Shown piece by piece: positions 35,175-44,303 of a stretch of 64,000 bases of DNA (positions are counted from its first letter, which is position 1; each line of letters starts with the position of its first letter). The notes beneath the pieces were generated by a model that saw only the letters and a program-made list of their open reading frames with translations, was not told the origin of the DNA and made no database searches. The DNA is taken from contig CAZDLW010000004.1 in NCBI GenBank assembly GCA_964505975.1, positions 20,101 through 84,100 on the forward strand, written 5' to 3'. Both the position numbers and the translations under genes were made by a program. This stretch comes from Gp6-AA40 sp964505975 (GTDB taxonomy: Bacteria > Acidobacteriota > Vicinamibacteria > Vicinamibacterales > UBA2999).

Positions 35175-35693
35175 ATGAGCACGTCAGCCTTGTCTACGCG
35201 CCGTTCGTTCATCCAGACAGCGGGAGCAGCACTGTCGGTGCCGCTGGTCGCCGCAAGCGCTTCTGTGGACGCAGCCGAGGAACCCAATCCGCTGGCGGCG
35301 CGGCTCGCACATCTCGAGGATCTGAACGCGATTCGCGCGCTGAATCATCAGCTCGCGAGACACCTCACCGCCGGCACGGGCGACCCCATAGCGGCAGTGT
35401 TCGCCGATCCTGCGAACGCACGGATCAACCCGGAGGTCCGCGGTCTGGTACCGGACGGCTTCGGAGATTTGGACACGATCGATATCGCGCCGGATCGGCA
35501 AGTCGCCACTGCGGTGCTGCACTACACGGTGCACGTGGAAACCCCCATCGGGCCCGATTGTCCGCTCGTGGAGATGGCTCGCCAGCAGGGCGGCGGGATT
35601 GTGCGGCGAACCGAACACCGCGTGTTCGAGCATGCCTACGTTCGACGCGACGGGATCTGGAAGATCCAGCGGTCCGCGTGTCGCCTGCCCTGA
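35175..35693 (+). CDS. Tat-exported SnoaL/NTF2-like protein
   Basis: 172 residues from the ATG at 35175. The twin-arginine signal STRRSFIQTAGAALSVPLVA is followed by a cone-shaped NTF2-like domain: LEDLNAIRALNHQLARHLTA at its start and RTEHRVFEHAYVRRDGIWKI at its end. SnoaL-like proteins include polyketide cyclases and ligand-binding folds; no catalytic pair can be assigned. It follows the MoaF-like gene by 128 bp and precedes the carboxylesterase gene; all three are rightward, but spacing and an intervening repeat argue against one operon. Confidence 0.75.
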   Translation: MSTSALSTRRSFIQTAGAALSVPLVAASASVDAAEEPNPLAARLAHLEDLNAIRALNHQLARHLTAGTGDPIAAVFADPANARINPEVRGLVPDGFGDLDTIDIAPDRQVATAVLHYTVHVETPIGPDCPLVEMARQQGGGIVRRTEHRVFEHAYVRRDGIWKIQRSACRLP

Positions 35694-35760
35694 ATCGCGA
35701 CCTCGCGAGACGGCTCGAACGGCCCGAACTCATGCACGTGAGTCAAGTCTGCCCGCGTGC

Positions 35761-35867
35761 CGTTCGGGACGTCTCGCCGAGCACGGAGTGTGGGCGAGAG
35801 ATACTGCCAGCCTAGCAAAGCGGAGCCACCGCCGACAGGCTCGACGGTCAGGGGCGGAGCCTCGCTG
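35761..35867 (-). repeat. Dispersed 105-bp intergenic repeat, copy 2
   Basis: Read on the minus strand this block matches 15073-15179 along its full length, with substitutions and two single-base indels. Shared pieces include GCGAGGCTCCGC, ACCGTCGAGC, GGCTCCGC, CTGGCAGTATCTC and GGCGAGACG. Its terminal arm (GCCCACACTCCGTGCTCGGC) pairs less well than in copy 1. It sits between the NTF2-like and carboxylesterase genes, in opposite orientation to them. Confidence 0.65.
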
Positions 35868-35946
35868 TGACTCTCGTGGCGGGCCAGGCGAACCCGCCGA
35901 GGGTGTATCATCCCCCCTGCTACACGCTTCACAGAGAGGAGTTGCG

Positions 35947-37566
35947 ATGGTTACGTCATCCCGCCGCGAGTTCCTGAAGCAGGCATCCTTCTTCCTCGCC
36001 GCGTCCGGCCTGGGCCTCGAGCGGGCCTGGGCGACGGACCCCACCTACGTCATGGCCGAGACGTCCTTTGGCCGCATTCGTGGAATTGACGCCAGCGGGA
36101 TCAAGATTTTCAAGGGCGTGCCGTACGGCGCCAGCACCGCCGGCAGGAACCGATTCATGCCGCCGGTCGATCCCTCCAGGTGGACGGGCGTGCGGGATGC
36201 GCTGACCTGGGGTTCGAGCGCTCCCCAACGCGAGCCGGGCGTGCGCGCAACGACGTCGCGGCTGGCGGTCGCGGCGGCCGGCCTGCCTCCTGAGAGCGAA
36301 GACTGCCTGGTGCTCAACGTCTGGACGCCGGCCCTTGGCGACAACCGGAAGCGACCCGTGCTGCTCTGGTGCCACGGTGGTGGGTTCGCGTCCGGGTCGG
36401 GGTCGTCGCCCGTCACCGAGGGCGCGAACCTGGCGCGCCGCGGCGACGTGGTCGTGGTGACGATCAACCACCGGCTGAATGTCCTCGGGTTCACGTTTCT
36501 CGAGGCACTCGAGGGGCCGGAGTTCGCGCAGTCAGGGGATGTCGGCATGCTCGACATCGTGCATGCGCTCCAGTGGGTGCGCGAGAACATCGAGCGGTTC
36601 GGCGGCGACCCGAATCTGGTCACCGTGTTCGGACAGTCCGGTGGCGGACGCAAAGTGGCGACGCTGCTCGCGATGCCGTCTGCGAAAGGGCTCTTTCACC
36701 GGGCCATCATCCAGAGCGGCGCCACGCTCAGACTGGTCGAACGCGATCAGGCAACCCGCGTCGCCACGGAACTGCTGTCGACGCTGGAGATCGACCGGTC
36801 CCGTGCACGCGATCTGCAGCAGGTGCCCCTCGACCGCCTCATGAGCGCGTACTTCGCGACCGTGCGCCGCATGAACGTCGATCAGATGACGCAGGGTTTT
36901 TCGCCCACGATGGACGGGCACGTCGTGCGGCAGCATCCCTTTCATCCGACTGCGTCCGACGTTTCTCCCGACGTGCCCCTGATGCTGGGATCGACACGCA
37001 CCGAGCTGACCTCGAGCGCCAACGCTGCGGCGTTCTCGCTCACCGAGGACGGCATGCGCACACGCGTGCGAGAACTGCTGGGCGAAGCCGCGGGACGCGT
37101 CATCGACGTGTATCGCACGACGAATCCGGGCGCATCTCCATCGGACATCTACTTTCTCATTGCCAGCGACGAGCGCTATGGTGTGCCGGTAATGAAGATT
37201 GCCGAGCGGCGCGCAGCGCTCGGCCAGGGACACGTGTATCTCTATTACTTCCGCTGGGAGACGCCACTCGACGGAGGCCGGCTCAGGTCCCCACACACGG
37301 TTGAGATTCCGTTCGTGTTCGACAACCTGGGGGCTTCGCGGCTGACCTCCGGCAGCCCGGAGGGGCCGGCGCTGGCAGGCAGGGTCAGTGATGCCTGGCT
37401 TGCGTTCGCCCGGACGGGGAACCCGTCGATTGACGCACTGCCGGCATGGCGCGCATTCGACGCGGCGAGTCGGGCCACGATGGTGTTCGATAACCAGAGC
37501 GTCCTGGTGAACGACCCGATCCGGCAGGAACGTCTGGTGATGTTCGACGCGCTGGGGCTGGCCTGA
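35947..37566 (+). CDS. Tat-exported type B carboxylesterase
   Basis: 539 residues from the ATG at 35947, which follows AGGAG with ideal spacing. A twin-arginine signal (SSRREFLKQASFFLAASG) leads an alpha/beta-hydrolase of the para-nitrobenzyl esterase class: oxyanion motif WCHGGGFASGSG, nucleophile elbow FGQSGGG (Ser about 236), and a late SPHTVEIPFVFDN supplying the His. The usual elbow GESAGG reads GQSGGG here, a conservative change. It would hydrolyse carboxylic esters in the periplasm; substrates in this family are broad. Monocistronic with repeats on both sides. Confidence 0.88.
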   Translation: MVTSSRREFLKQASFFLAASGLGLERAWATDPTYVMAETSFGRIRGIDASGIKIFKGVPYGASTAGRNRFMPPVDPSRWTGVRDALTWGSSAPQREPGVRATTSRLAVAAAGLPPESEDCLVLNVWTPALGDNRKRPVLLWCHGGGFASGSGSSPVTEGANLARRGDVVVVTINHRLNVLGFTFLEALEGPEFAQSGDVGMLDIVHALQWVRENIERFGGDPNLVTVFGQSGGGRKVATLLAMPSAKGLFHRAIIQSGATLRLVERDQATRVATELLSTLEIDRSRARDLQQVPLDRLMSAYFATVRRMNVDQMTQGFSPTMDGHVVRQHPFHPTASDVSPDVPLMLGSTRTELTSSANAAAFSLTEDGMRTRVRELLGEAAGRVIDVYRTTNPGASPSDIYFLIASDERYGVPVMKIAERRAALGQGHVYLYYFRWETPLDGGRLRSPHTVEIPFVFDNLGASRLTSGSPEGPALAGRVSDAWLAFARTGNPSIDALPAWRAFDAASRATMVFDNQSVLVNDPIRQERLVMFDALGLA

Positions 37567-37652
37567 CCCTTGGCCTGCTGCCAGGGGACCGGCACAGGCA
37601 TCCGGCTCGATGCGTGCGCAATCGACTCATCTGGAGCCGGTCACGGGTCCTT

Positions 37653-37727
37653 GGACCGCTATGCGGCCCGAAACGCGAATTTGTACTCGTTGTCCCGCCC
37701 GCATAGCGGTCCTAGCCGCGCTTCGCG
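37653..37727 (+). repeat. Dispersed hairpin repeat, GGACCGC family, copy B
   Basis: GGACCGCTATGCGG (37653-37666) pairs perfectly with CCGCATAGCGGTCC (37699-37712) around a loop carrying GCGAATTTGTACTCGTTG (37675-37692), then CTAGCCGCGCTTCGCGG. Copy A at 3285-3380 keeps this order. Its stem has G where this one has T, and the partner base changes to match, so pairing is preserved. A further GCCGGCT...AGCCGGC hairpin follows at about 37735-37752. Confidence 0.6.
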
Positions 37728-37779
37728 GCGGTGCCGGCTGGAGCCGGCCCCCCCCGACTCAGAAGGGAGATCCCACCCA

Positions 37780-39201
37780 ATGATGAGCATCGCTGCAACG
37801 AAGAGTGCGTGCGGAGTTCTTATCGCCTCGATCGTGGCCGTCTCGATGTCGTGCTCGACTGCCGATAGCACATTCACGATCGTCGGTCGCGGCGCTCCGC
37901 TCGTGCCGACCATTCCTGCGGATCTGTGGGTGGATCCGTCGGACCACGAGGCGTTTCCGCCGGCGGAGATCGAAGGATATCCGGAGCGACACTGGCTGGT
38001 CGGGCCCCACACAATGCCAGGGCCGGGCGACACGGTCGGATTCCTCGGCTCAGCCCGGAACGGCGCGGCGCCCGAGGGAATCGAGCCACTCGCCGTTGAC
38101 CTCTTCACGTCCAAGGACTTCTATGCCGACCGGGCGCTCTGGTCCGATCCGCGCTATTTCCGCTGCAATAGCCCCTATGCCCTCGAGGCACAGTGGCGCG
38201 ACGGAACGATCGGCGACGACCCGCCCCGCTCGGCTGCCTGGGGATACTGCGACCGGGATTACCCGCGCGAAGCCATCGTCAGCCCCTACGCCTTCGAGAC
38301 GGCCGAGGCCCACTACGCGGCCCTGCTCGCAGAGACGCGGAGCCGTGGCGGGCCAACCGAGCACACCTACGCAACGGTGCCCGGCGAATGGAGCGGCCGC
38401 TACATCTGGCGGCGCGGGCAGAACTGGTACGCGGAGCTGCTGTGGAACCAGTTTCCGACAATTCTCTCGCTGCTCACGGAAGAGTACCAGACGCGCATGG
38501 TGCAGGAGGCCTACCATCAGGGGAATACGAACGCCGCGCACTGGCCGGCGCAGTACTGCTGGCCAGAAGGATTCATGCGGCGCTGGCACTACCACGCCGT
38601 CACGAACCAGCCTCATGCGATCCTCGTGACGCCGTTGCTCGTGCAGATCTCGGCCGGTGATGCGGACAACTTCGTCACCAACGTGCACGTCGGCCGGTCG
38701 TTCAGCATGGAGGGCGGCGTGCCACGCCTGGGTGCCGAGGTGGCGCGCTGGTACGGCGAGACGATCGGCTTCTGGGACGGCGACGCCCTCATCACCTGGA
38801 CATCCAACATCCAGGGCTGGAAGGTGCACGGCAATCCCGAGTTCTCGAGCAGGCTGCAGGCCGTCGAGATCTACACGCCGACCCGCGATGCGGCGGGCAA
38901 CGTCACCGGCCTCAACCACGAGGGTGTCTTTTACGATCCCGAGGCGCTCGTGCAGCCTATCCGGATGATCCGTACCCTCGAACGGACCAGCGGCTTCGAT
39001 ACAGGCGACCCGATCATCTTCATCGAGTGCGTGCCGACAATCTACCCGATTGACGGCCTTGCGACACCGGTGTCCCCACGAAGGGTGATCCAATACCAGA
39101 TCCCGGACATGTTCAACCGGCCCTGGGCCGACCTCTGGGAGGAGCACCACGAGCGGGGCATGCAGCGGCCCGAAAAGGAAGACATTTTCAGCTTCAACTA
39201 A
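37780..39201 (+). CDS. Lipoprotein of unknown function, WxGDxL-containing family
   Basis: 473 residues from the ATG at 37780 (GGGAG upstream). The signal ends ASIVAVSMSC, a lipobox-like Cys. The mature chain is rich in Trp and Tyr, with segments RYFRCNSPYALEAQWRDG, NWYAELLWNQFPTIL, FWDGDALITWTSNIQGW and FYDPEALVQPIRMIRTLER. The WDGDALITWTSNI and later lines resemble a family often found as hypothetical secreted proteins in Acidobacteriota; a fragment of a relative, with WEGQTLVVETTNF, lies at 44304-44830. Function unknown. Cys residues at several sites may form disulfides, consistent with export. Confidence 0.7.
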   Translation: MMSIAATKSACGVLIASIVAVSMSCSTADSTFTIVGRGAPLVPTIPADLWVDPSDHEAFPPAEIEGYPERHWLVGPHTMPGPGDTVGFLGSARNGAAPEGIEPLAVDLFTSKDFYADRALWSDPRYFRCNSPYALEAQWRDGTIGDDPPRSAAWGYCDRDYPREAIVSPYAFETAEAHYAALLAETRSRGGPTEHTYATVPGEWSGRYIWRRGQNWYAELLWNQFPTILSLLTEEYQTRMVQEAYHQGNTNAAHWPAQYCWPEGFMRRWHYHAVTNQPHAILVTPLLVQISAGDADNFVTNVHVGRSFSMEGGVPRLGAEVARWYGETIGFWDGDALITWTSNIQGWKVHGNPEFSSRLQAVEIYTPTRDAAGNVTGLNHEGVFYDPEALVQPIRMIRTLERTSGFDTGDPIIFIECVPTIYPIDGLATPVSPRRVIQYQIPDMFNRPWADLWEEHHERGMQRPEKEDIFSFN

Positions 39202-39280
39202 TGGATCTTCCGGCGGGGCGGCTGCCAACGTCCAGAGCCCGCCGGTTGGTTCGCCATTACGCCCCCGGGCGCTATCCCGC

Positions 39281-39766
39281 TTACGTGCTCGCGCTGGGGG
39301 CGGGTACGTGCAATCGCGTTCGGGCGGTTTCGTGGCGACCTGACGCCGGGACCAGGCGGCCGGCTCGCCCGAGACCGTGCGGCGGCATGCCACTGTAGAC
39401 GGCTTCGTACTGACCCGGCTTGACGACGTACGTCTCGTGCCAGATCCCCACGTCGCCGCGACTCGCGCCCACGCGCCGGTTGAAGTCCACCCACGCCGGC
39501 CAGTGCTGCTTGTCCTTCGCCCGGGCGTACGCTTCGAGGTGCTCGAACGACCGCCAGTACTGCACGATGACCGAGCCCAGCCCGTTGTCGCCCAGAAAGC
39601 CCGAGCCCGGACTGGCTCGCAGCTCTTTCAGCATGCGCGGCATGGCCAGCGCCACCGGGAGCCACTTGTGGACTTTCCAGGGCTTGTTGATGCGCATGCC
39701 GATCAGGAACACGACGAACTCACCGTCGATCTCTGCCGCCATCCGTTGCGGAATCACTGTCGCCAT
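39281..39766 (-). CDS. DUF4188-type monooxygenase-like protein
   Basis: 161 residues from the ATG at 39766, with AGGA eight bases upstream. Sequence PQRMAAEIDGEFVVFLIGMR, INKPWKVHKWLPVALAMPRM, VQYWRSFEHLEAYARAKDKQ and GIWHETYVVKPGQYEAVYSG matches the DUF4188 ferredoxin-like fold, related to antibiotic-biosynthesis monooxygenases and phenylacetaldoxime-dehydratase-like proteins. The catalytic role is not proven. The gene reads leftward and is convergent with the lipoprotein gene. Confidence 0.75.
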   Translation of the reverse strand: MATVIPQRMAAEIDGEFVVFLIGMRINKPWKVHKWLPVALAMPRMLKELRASPGSGFLGDNGLGSVIVQYWRSFEHLEAYARAKDKQHWPAWVDFNRRVGASRGDVGIWHETYVVKPGQYEAVYSGMPPHGLGRAGRLVPASGRHETARTRLHVPAPSAST

Positions 39767-39858
39767 CGATTGAGTCCTGATAGCGCAGTATAGCAACGTC
39801 AGCAGCGGCGCCTGACAACCGACTCCTCAGCGTGCCGCGCCGGTACGCCAGACGTCTC

Positions 39859-40158
39859 TCAACTGGTGTTCGAGACATTCGCCTCGTCGAACGGCGGGGA
39901 CTCACCAATAGTCTTCGGAAGTTCGGGTGCGGCGGCCCCGAATAGGCGAAGCGTCTGCTCGTCTGGCCGGCATTTCAAAACGACGGGCGCTACCGCGCGG
40001 TCTGCACCCGTCGCCGTGAACTGCACCTGACCGGTCAGAAGCGCGGCGGCCGGATTGATCAGTACGATCCGCATCGTCCGTCCGCCACCGTCGGCGACAT
40101 GGGCCAGGTACTGCGCGCCGGAGGGCGGCGGCATTGGCGCCGGTTCCACCCGCGGCAT
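39859..40158 (-). CDS. Short protein with an acidobacterial ADGGG beta-domain fragment
   Basis: 99 residues from an ATG at 40158 with AGG about eight bases upstream. The segment YLAHVADGGGRTMRIVLINP and TGQVQFTATG recalls the HxADGGGxxTxIxLVNP beta-domains that repeat in large secreted Acidobacteriota proteins. Only one unit is present and no signal peptide is seen, so it is either a small stand-alone protein or a remnant of a larger one. It follows the repeat metalloprotease gene on the same strand, 70 bp downstream of it. Confidence 0.4.
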   Translation of the reverse strand: MPRVEPAPMPPPSGAQYLAHVADGGGRTMRIVLINPAAALLTGQVQFTATGADRAVAPVVLKCRPDEQTLRLFGAAAPELPKTIGESPPFDEANVSNTS

Positions 40159-40228
40159 TGAAGTAGCCTGCCGAGGAAGGGCGCGATTGCATACACGCTG
40201 GGCACTTCGGGGGCCCAAGCGATATGCC

Positions 40229-41791
40229 TCAGGCCACGTTCGAGCCAAAGACCTCGATATCGACTAGGCGAAGGCCCTTCTTGGACAGTTCCTGCCATTT
40301 CTTCTCAAAGCCGAACCAGTCGTCGTTCACCCAGAGTGCGTGGGCGTCTTTGCCGTGGCCGAACACTCCGGCGTAGCGGCGGGTCTTGCCATCCACCCAC
40401 GTTTCCAGATCGATGAGGCGCAGGCCTTTGCCAGAAAGTTCCTGCCATTTGTTCGCAAAGCCCTCCCAATTGTCGCCAACCCACAACGCGTGGCCTCCGC
40501 TGCCGGCCCGGAACACACCGGCGAAGCGCCGGGTCTTGCCGTCCCTCCAGGTTTCGAGGTCGATCAGGCGGAGGTTCTTGTTCGATAGCTCCTGCCACTT
40601 CTTCTCGAAGCCCGCCCAGGTGTCGCCCACCCACAGCGCGTGACCGTCGTTGCCGGCCCGGAACACGCCGGCGAAGCGTCGGGTCTTGCCAATCATGTAC
40701 GTTTCGAGGTCGATGAGGCGCAGGCCCTTGTTCGACAGCTCCTGCCACTTCTTTTCGAAGCCCGCCCAGGTGTCGCCCACCCACAGCGCGTGACCGTCGT
40801 TGCCGGCCCGGAACACGCCGGCGAAGCGTCGGGTCTTGCCAATCATGTACGTTTCGAGGTCGATGAGGCGCAGGCCCTTGTTCGACAGCTCCTGCCACTT
40901 CTTTTCGAAGCCCGCCCAGGTGTCGCCCACCCACAGCGCGTGACCGTCGTTGCCGGCCCGGAACACCCCCGCGTAACGGACGCCGGCGCTTGTTTCGATG
41001 AGATGCCTCCTGCTCTTGTGAAAGATCGTCTTGCGGACGACCTGGACCTGCTGGGGTGTCATGGTAACCGGAGGCTGGCAGGCGGAAAAGTAGCTCATGA
41101 CGTTCGAGCGGTGCGGTCTGAACGTGACGCCGCCGATCTTGAAACTGGCGGGACCGCTGCAGAGATTCTCGTTCACCTTCTCCTTGTAGTATTTGGTTCC
41201 GGGGTCCGGCGGCGTATCGGAGAGCAGGTCTCCGTTCAATGCGTTGGCGCCGCCAGCCTCGACCAGCGACTCGACCAGCGCCACCTCGGGCGCACCCCAG
41301 GTCGGATGCGTGTGGAAGAGGCCGAGATAGTGGCCGAATTCGTGCGCCAGGACGAGACCGGCGCGGCTGCCGAACTTAGACGATTGGTTCGTTACCGCGA
41401 CGAAGTCCACGTTCGCCGTCGGCAGTTTCGCCTGGGGCGGCTGCGCTTGGCCGGTGTCGGGCGGGTACGCAAACCAGTTGTTGGCTGGTTCGGTCTTGTC
41501 CTTGCCCCAGCGCAGGAACACAGTGAACTTGCCGCGGATCTTCGCCGCGACGGCGTTGGCCTCGATCCACCACTTCGATCCGCCGTTGTGCAGGCTGTTC
41601 AGAGATGTGCTCTTCATGGGATGCCAGTCGTTCATCGGATCGAAAGCAAAGCGGATGTCAGCGGGTGCGAAAATCTCGTTGACCATATCGACGGCAGCGG
41701 CAAAGGCTTGGGGAGTAACCGTGCATTTGCGGCCGCCGCCCGTGTCGGATAGGGGAATCGCATGAATCCGAATGGTGTAACCGATAGCCAT
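40229..41791 (-). CDS. Metzincin protease with five C-terminal BTRD1-like repeats
   Basis: 520 residues from the ATG at 41791, which follows GGAG with seven-base spacing. Residues 150-160 are HEFGHYLGLFH, the HExxHxxGxxH zinc site of metzincins, and SNVMSYFSA near 229-237 is the Met-turn; the arrangement is like M43/pappalysin-type proteases. Residues about 272-520 are five repeats of 50 residues (GNDGHALWVGDTWAGFEKKW, then QELSNKGLRLIDLET), matching Bacterial Tandem Repeat Domain 1. No signal peptide is visible at the N-terminus even though such proteases normally act outside the cell, so export by another route or an internal role must be considered. Confidence 0.85.
   Translation of the reverse strand: MAIGYTIRIHAIPLSDTGGGRKCTVTPQAFAAAVDMVNEIFAPADIRFAFDPMNDWHPMKSTSLNSLHNGGSKWWIEANAVAAKIRGKFTVFLRWGKDKTEPANNWFAYPPDTGQAQPPQAKLPTANVDFVAVTNQSSKFGSRAGLVLAHEFGHYLGLFHTHPTWGAPEVALVESLVEAGGANALNGDLLSDTPPDPGTKYYKEKVNENLCSGPASFKIGGVTFRPHRSNVMSYFSACQPPVTMTPQQVQVVRKTIFHKSRRHLIETSAGVRYAGVFRAGNDGHALWVGDTWAGFEKKWQELSNKGLRLIDLETYMIGKTRRFAGVFRAGNDGHALWVGDTWAGFEKKWQELSNKGLRLIDLETYMIGKTRRFAGVFRAGNDGHALWVGDTWAGFEKKWQELSNKNLRLIDLETWRDGKTRRFAGVFRAGSGGHALWVGDNWEGFANKWQELSGKGLRLIDLETWVDGKTRRYAGVFGHGKDAHALWVNDDWFGFEKKWQELSKKGLRLVDIEVFGSNVA
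40235..40985 (-). repeat. Tandem 150-bp coding repeat, five units
   Basis: The C-terminal repeats of the metzincin gene have a strict 150-bp period. Positions 40641-40790 and 40791-40940 are identical base for base, while outer units differ by scattered substitutions. This points to a recent in-frame duplication, or gene conversion, within an older array, and to a unit number that may vary between strains. Confidence 0.9.
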
Positions 41792-42219
41792 CTCGTGCTC
41801 CTTTGATTGCGCTGCGGGACGAGCACCCTCGTTGGCCCCCCGACTCAGTCGAATTCGGCACCGCTTCAGTTGCACGGCGTGTGGCGCCTCCAGCACGAGA
41901 TACTACAATGACCTCCGCTACTCGGAGCCACCACATTCTCACGCCCTCTTCAGGTGAAACGTCGCCAATGCAGAAACCGAACAGACGCGGTACAAGACAA
42001 GGGGCCGCAGGACGTTACACCAACGAGGCCGGAATCGGCAGAAGCGAGGTTCGCCGGTTGATCCGCCGGCCCGCCCGCACTTCGGCCTGCGGAGATTGCT
42101 GATGCCCGACATCCGTGCGGGCGACCGAAACGGCCGCAGGCGTTGCTGCGCGAGCGGTTTGGCGTGACACACACGCGAGGGCCCACTCGCGCCCGGACCG
42201 GGAGGGACGCGACGCCGGA

Positions 42220-42375
42220 GTCGCCGTCGCTCTGGTGTTGTCGAATCGCCCCGACGCTGGAGGTTCTCGCTGCCTGCTGATGGCAGACGTGCACGTGCAC
42301 GATACGGATACCATCTACGTCCTCGAAGGCTCGGCGGTCATTGTCACCGGTGGCGCTGCGCAGCGCGAGGGACCA
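42220..42375 (+). pseudogene. Cupin gene fragment
   Basis: One frame encodes VALVLSNRPDAGGSRCLLMA then DVHVHDTDTIYVLEGSAVIV and TGG, a close fit to the core of single-domain cupins (HxHxxxxxxYVLEG...TGG). Both ends lose similarity at once, so about 50 residues of a 130-160 residue protein remain. The stretch 41792-42219 before it contains no gene I can support. It sits directly upstream of the ankyrin-repeat gene. Confidence 0.55.
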
Positions 42376-42454
42376 CTCGACACGCTGTTATCGAACCTCC
42401 GCGGGCCGTCCGACCTGGTTCGTCGTGCTATGCTCGCGCCAATTCCGGGACGCC

Positions 42455-43855
42455 GTGCAACGACCGATCTCCGAGCAAGCCGATCGTTTTCTCCGTAAAG
42501 TGTGCAGCGGCCAGCTGGCCACTGCCAGGCGGCTGCTCGAACGAACGCCGGCCATCGCGAGCGAGAGCATCCACACGGCCTGCGCGGCTGCCGACGCCGA
42601 TGCCGTCGAGGCGTGGCTTCGCCGCGATCCCACGTGCGTCTCGCAGCGCCGCTGGGAAGCCGGCTGGACACCTATCCTCTTTCTGTGCGCGTCGCCGATG
42701 CATGCAGTTGATCCGCAGCACGCCGCCGCGAGTCTGCGGTGCGCGCACCTCCTCCTCGACGCCGGCGCGGACCCGAACGCGTTCACACTCTCCGATCCGG
42801 CCAATCCCCAGGCAAAGCTCCCGGCGCTCTATCGCGCCTGCGTGAGCAACAACGCCCCGGTCGTGCGGCTTTTGCTGGAACGAGGCGCAGACGTCAACGA
42901 TGGCGAGTCGGTGTATCACGCGGCGCAACTGAACCACCGCGAGTGCCTGGAACTGCTGCGCACGCACGGTGCGGAGATCAGCGCGTCGCACCCGGTCTGG
43001 AACAACACGCCTCTCTACTTCCTGGCCGGCGACGGCAGCACCCGTGCACGCGAGGGTATGCGGTGGCTGCTCGAACAGGGCGCCAATCCCGATGTCCCGA
43101 GTGGACCGCAACGCGAGACACCGCTGCACGCCGCCGTGCTCCACGGCCACCCGGCCATCGTCTCGTTGCTCCTCGATCACGGCGCGACGCCGGATTCACC
43201 TCGCGGAGACGGACGAACCGCCTGGGTGTTGGCACTCCGAAACGGCCGCGACGAGATCGCCCGCCGTTTGCAGGCCGCCGGCGCGAAGCCGGTGGCTCTG
43301 ACACCCGTCGACAATCTGCTGTCGACCTGCATGCGAGGTGACGAGTCCACGGCACGCGAGCTCGCGACGACCGACCTCATGACCTCCATGACCGCCGAGG
43401 ATCGGGCAGCGCTCATCGCCGCGGTGAGCGACGATCGGCTGGCGGCCGTGCGGACCATGATCGGCATTGGTTTCGATCCGCGATGGGAAGGCCCGCACGG
43501 AGGCACGGCCCTTCACTGGGCCGCGTGGCGGGGCAGGACCGACATGGTGCGTCTGCTCCTCGAGCGTGGCGCGCCCGTCAACGTGCGCGATAGCGAGTAC
43601 GGCAGCTCACCCATCGCCTGGGCGGCGCACGGCTCGAAGTACTGCCGCGGGGCCGGCAACGAGGACTACCGTGCCATCGTCGACACGCTGATTGACGCGG
43701 GGGCCACGTATGACGCGGCGACCAACCGGTGGAACGAACCGCCGCAGGGCATGGCGAGCCGTCCAGTACGCGGCCGGCTGATCGAACGAGGGTTCGTCCC
43801 GTTGACATCGATGGGCAGGCGGAGGATGCGCTCGCCACGCGGTCGCGAGCGGTAG
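42455..43855 (+). CDS. Ankyrin-repeat protein, apparently cytoplasmic
   Basis: From a GTG at 42455 the product is 466 residues; an ATG at 42341 in the same frame would add 38 less typical residues. At least nine ankyrin repeats are visible, for example LPALYRACVSNNAPVVRLLL, ETPLHAAVLHGHPAIVSLLL and GTALHWAAWRGRTDMVRLLL. The N-terminus (SEQADRFLRKVCSGQLATAR) has no signal peptide, unlike the ankyrin protein at 26431-28017. A role as a binding scaffold is expected; partners unknown. Surrounding sequence on both sides is fragmentary, yet this gene is intact. Confidence 0.82.
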   Translation: MQRPISEQADRFLRKVCSGQLATARRLLERTPAIASESIHTACAAADADAVEAWLRRDPTCVSQRRWEAGWTPILFLCASPMHAVDPQHAAASLRCAHLLLDAGADPNAFTLSDPANPQAKLPALYRACVSNNAPVVRLLLERGADVNDGESVYHAAQLNHRECLELLRTHGAEISASHPVWNNTPLYFLAGDGSTRAREGMRWLLEQGANPDVPSGPQRETPLHAAVLHGHPAIVSLLLDHGATPDSPRGDGRTAWVLALRNGRDEIARRLQAAGAKPVALTPVDNLLSTCMRGDESTARELATTDLMTSMTAEDRAALIAAVSDDRLAAVRTMIGIGFDPRWEGPHGGTALHWAAWRGRTDMVRLLLERGAPVNVRDSEYGSSPIAWAAHGSKYCRGAGNEDYRAIVDTLIDAGATYDAATNRWNEPPQGMASRPVRGRLIERGFVPLTSMGRRRMRSPRGRER

Positions 43856-43879
43856 GATCTCGAACTGGGAGAATGGTAC

Positions 43880-44260
43880 TCACGGTCCGCCGGCGTCGGT
43901 GCACAGTGCATCGACGTCGACCCGGCACTCGAGGCCCTCGATGAGGATGATCTGTCCTCGACCGAACATGCCGACGCGCCAGCTGTCGATCTCCAGACGT
44001 TCCCGAAGCTCGATCTGCCGACCGTCCTGCCAGACGTAGAGTACAGCGCGGACGGCCGCCGCCTGCTTGTAGTGATCGAACTTCTCGCCCAGGTCGTCGT
44101 CGATGGTGCTCGGGCTCTGTACTTCGACCGGGACCCCATGATTCAGCACCGTGTCCGGATTGCTCGGATCCGTCTCGACCGGGCCGCATACCACGGCGGC
44201 AGCCGGGTAGGTGGCCAGCCCGGTGGTGGACACGCGGATGCGGAGATCGGAGCTGTACAC
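43880..44260 (-). pseudogene. Uma2-family nuclease-like gene, N-terminus lost
   Basis: The frame encodes VYSSDLRIRVSTTGLATYPA, VVCGPVE, VEVQSPSTIDDDLGEKFDHY and LYVWQDG, the second half of the Uma2 (DUF820) restriction-like fold with its SDLRI, EV.SPST and KF.HY signatures. The N-terminal about 80 residues are missing; reading back past the GTG at 44260 gives about a dozen more family-like residues (RCRVYSS) before similarity stops at about 44300, where another gene fragment begins. Convergent with the ankyrin gene. Uma2 proteins are often in variable chromosomal regions. Confidence 0.7.
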
Positions 44261-44303
44261 GCGACACCGTCCGCGGAACTGATGCCGGACCGGTGATGCG
44301 ACA

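Noticed and set aside
40235..40985. CRISPR array or non-coding satellite
   Set aside because: The 150-bp units are in frame, contiguous without spacers, and encode the protease C-terminal repeats.
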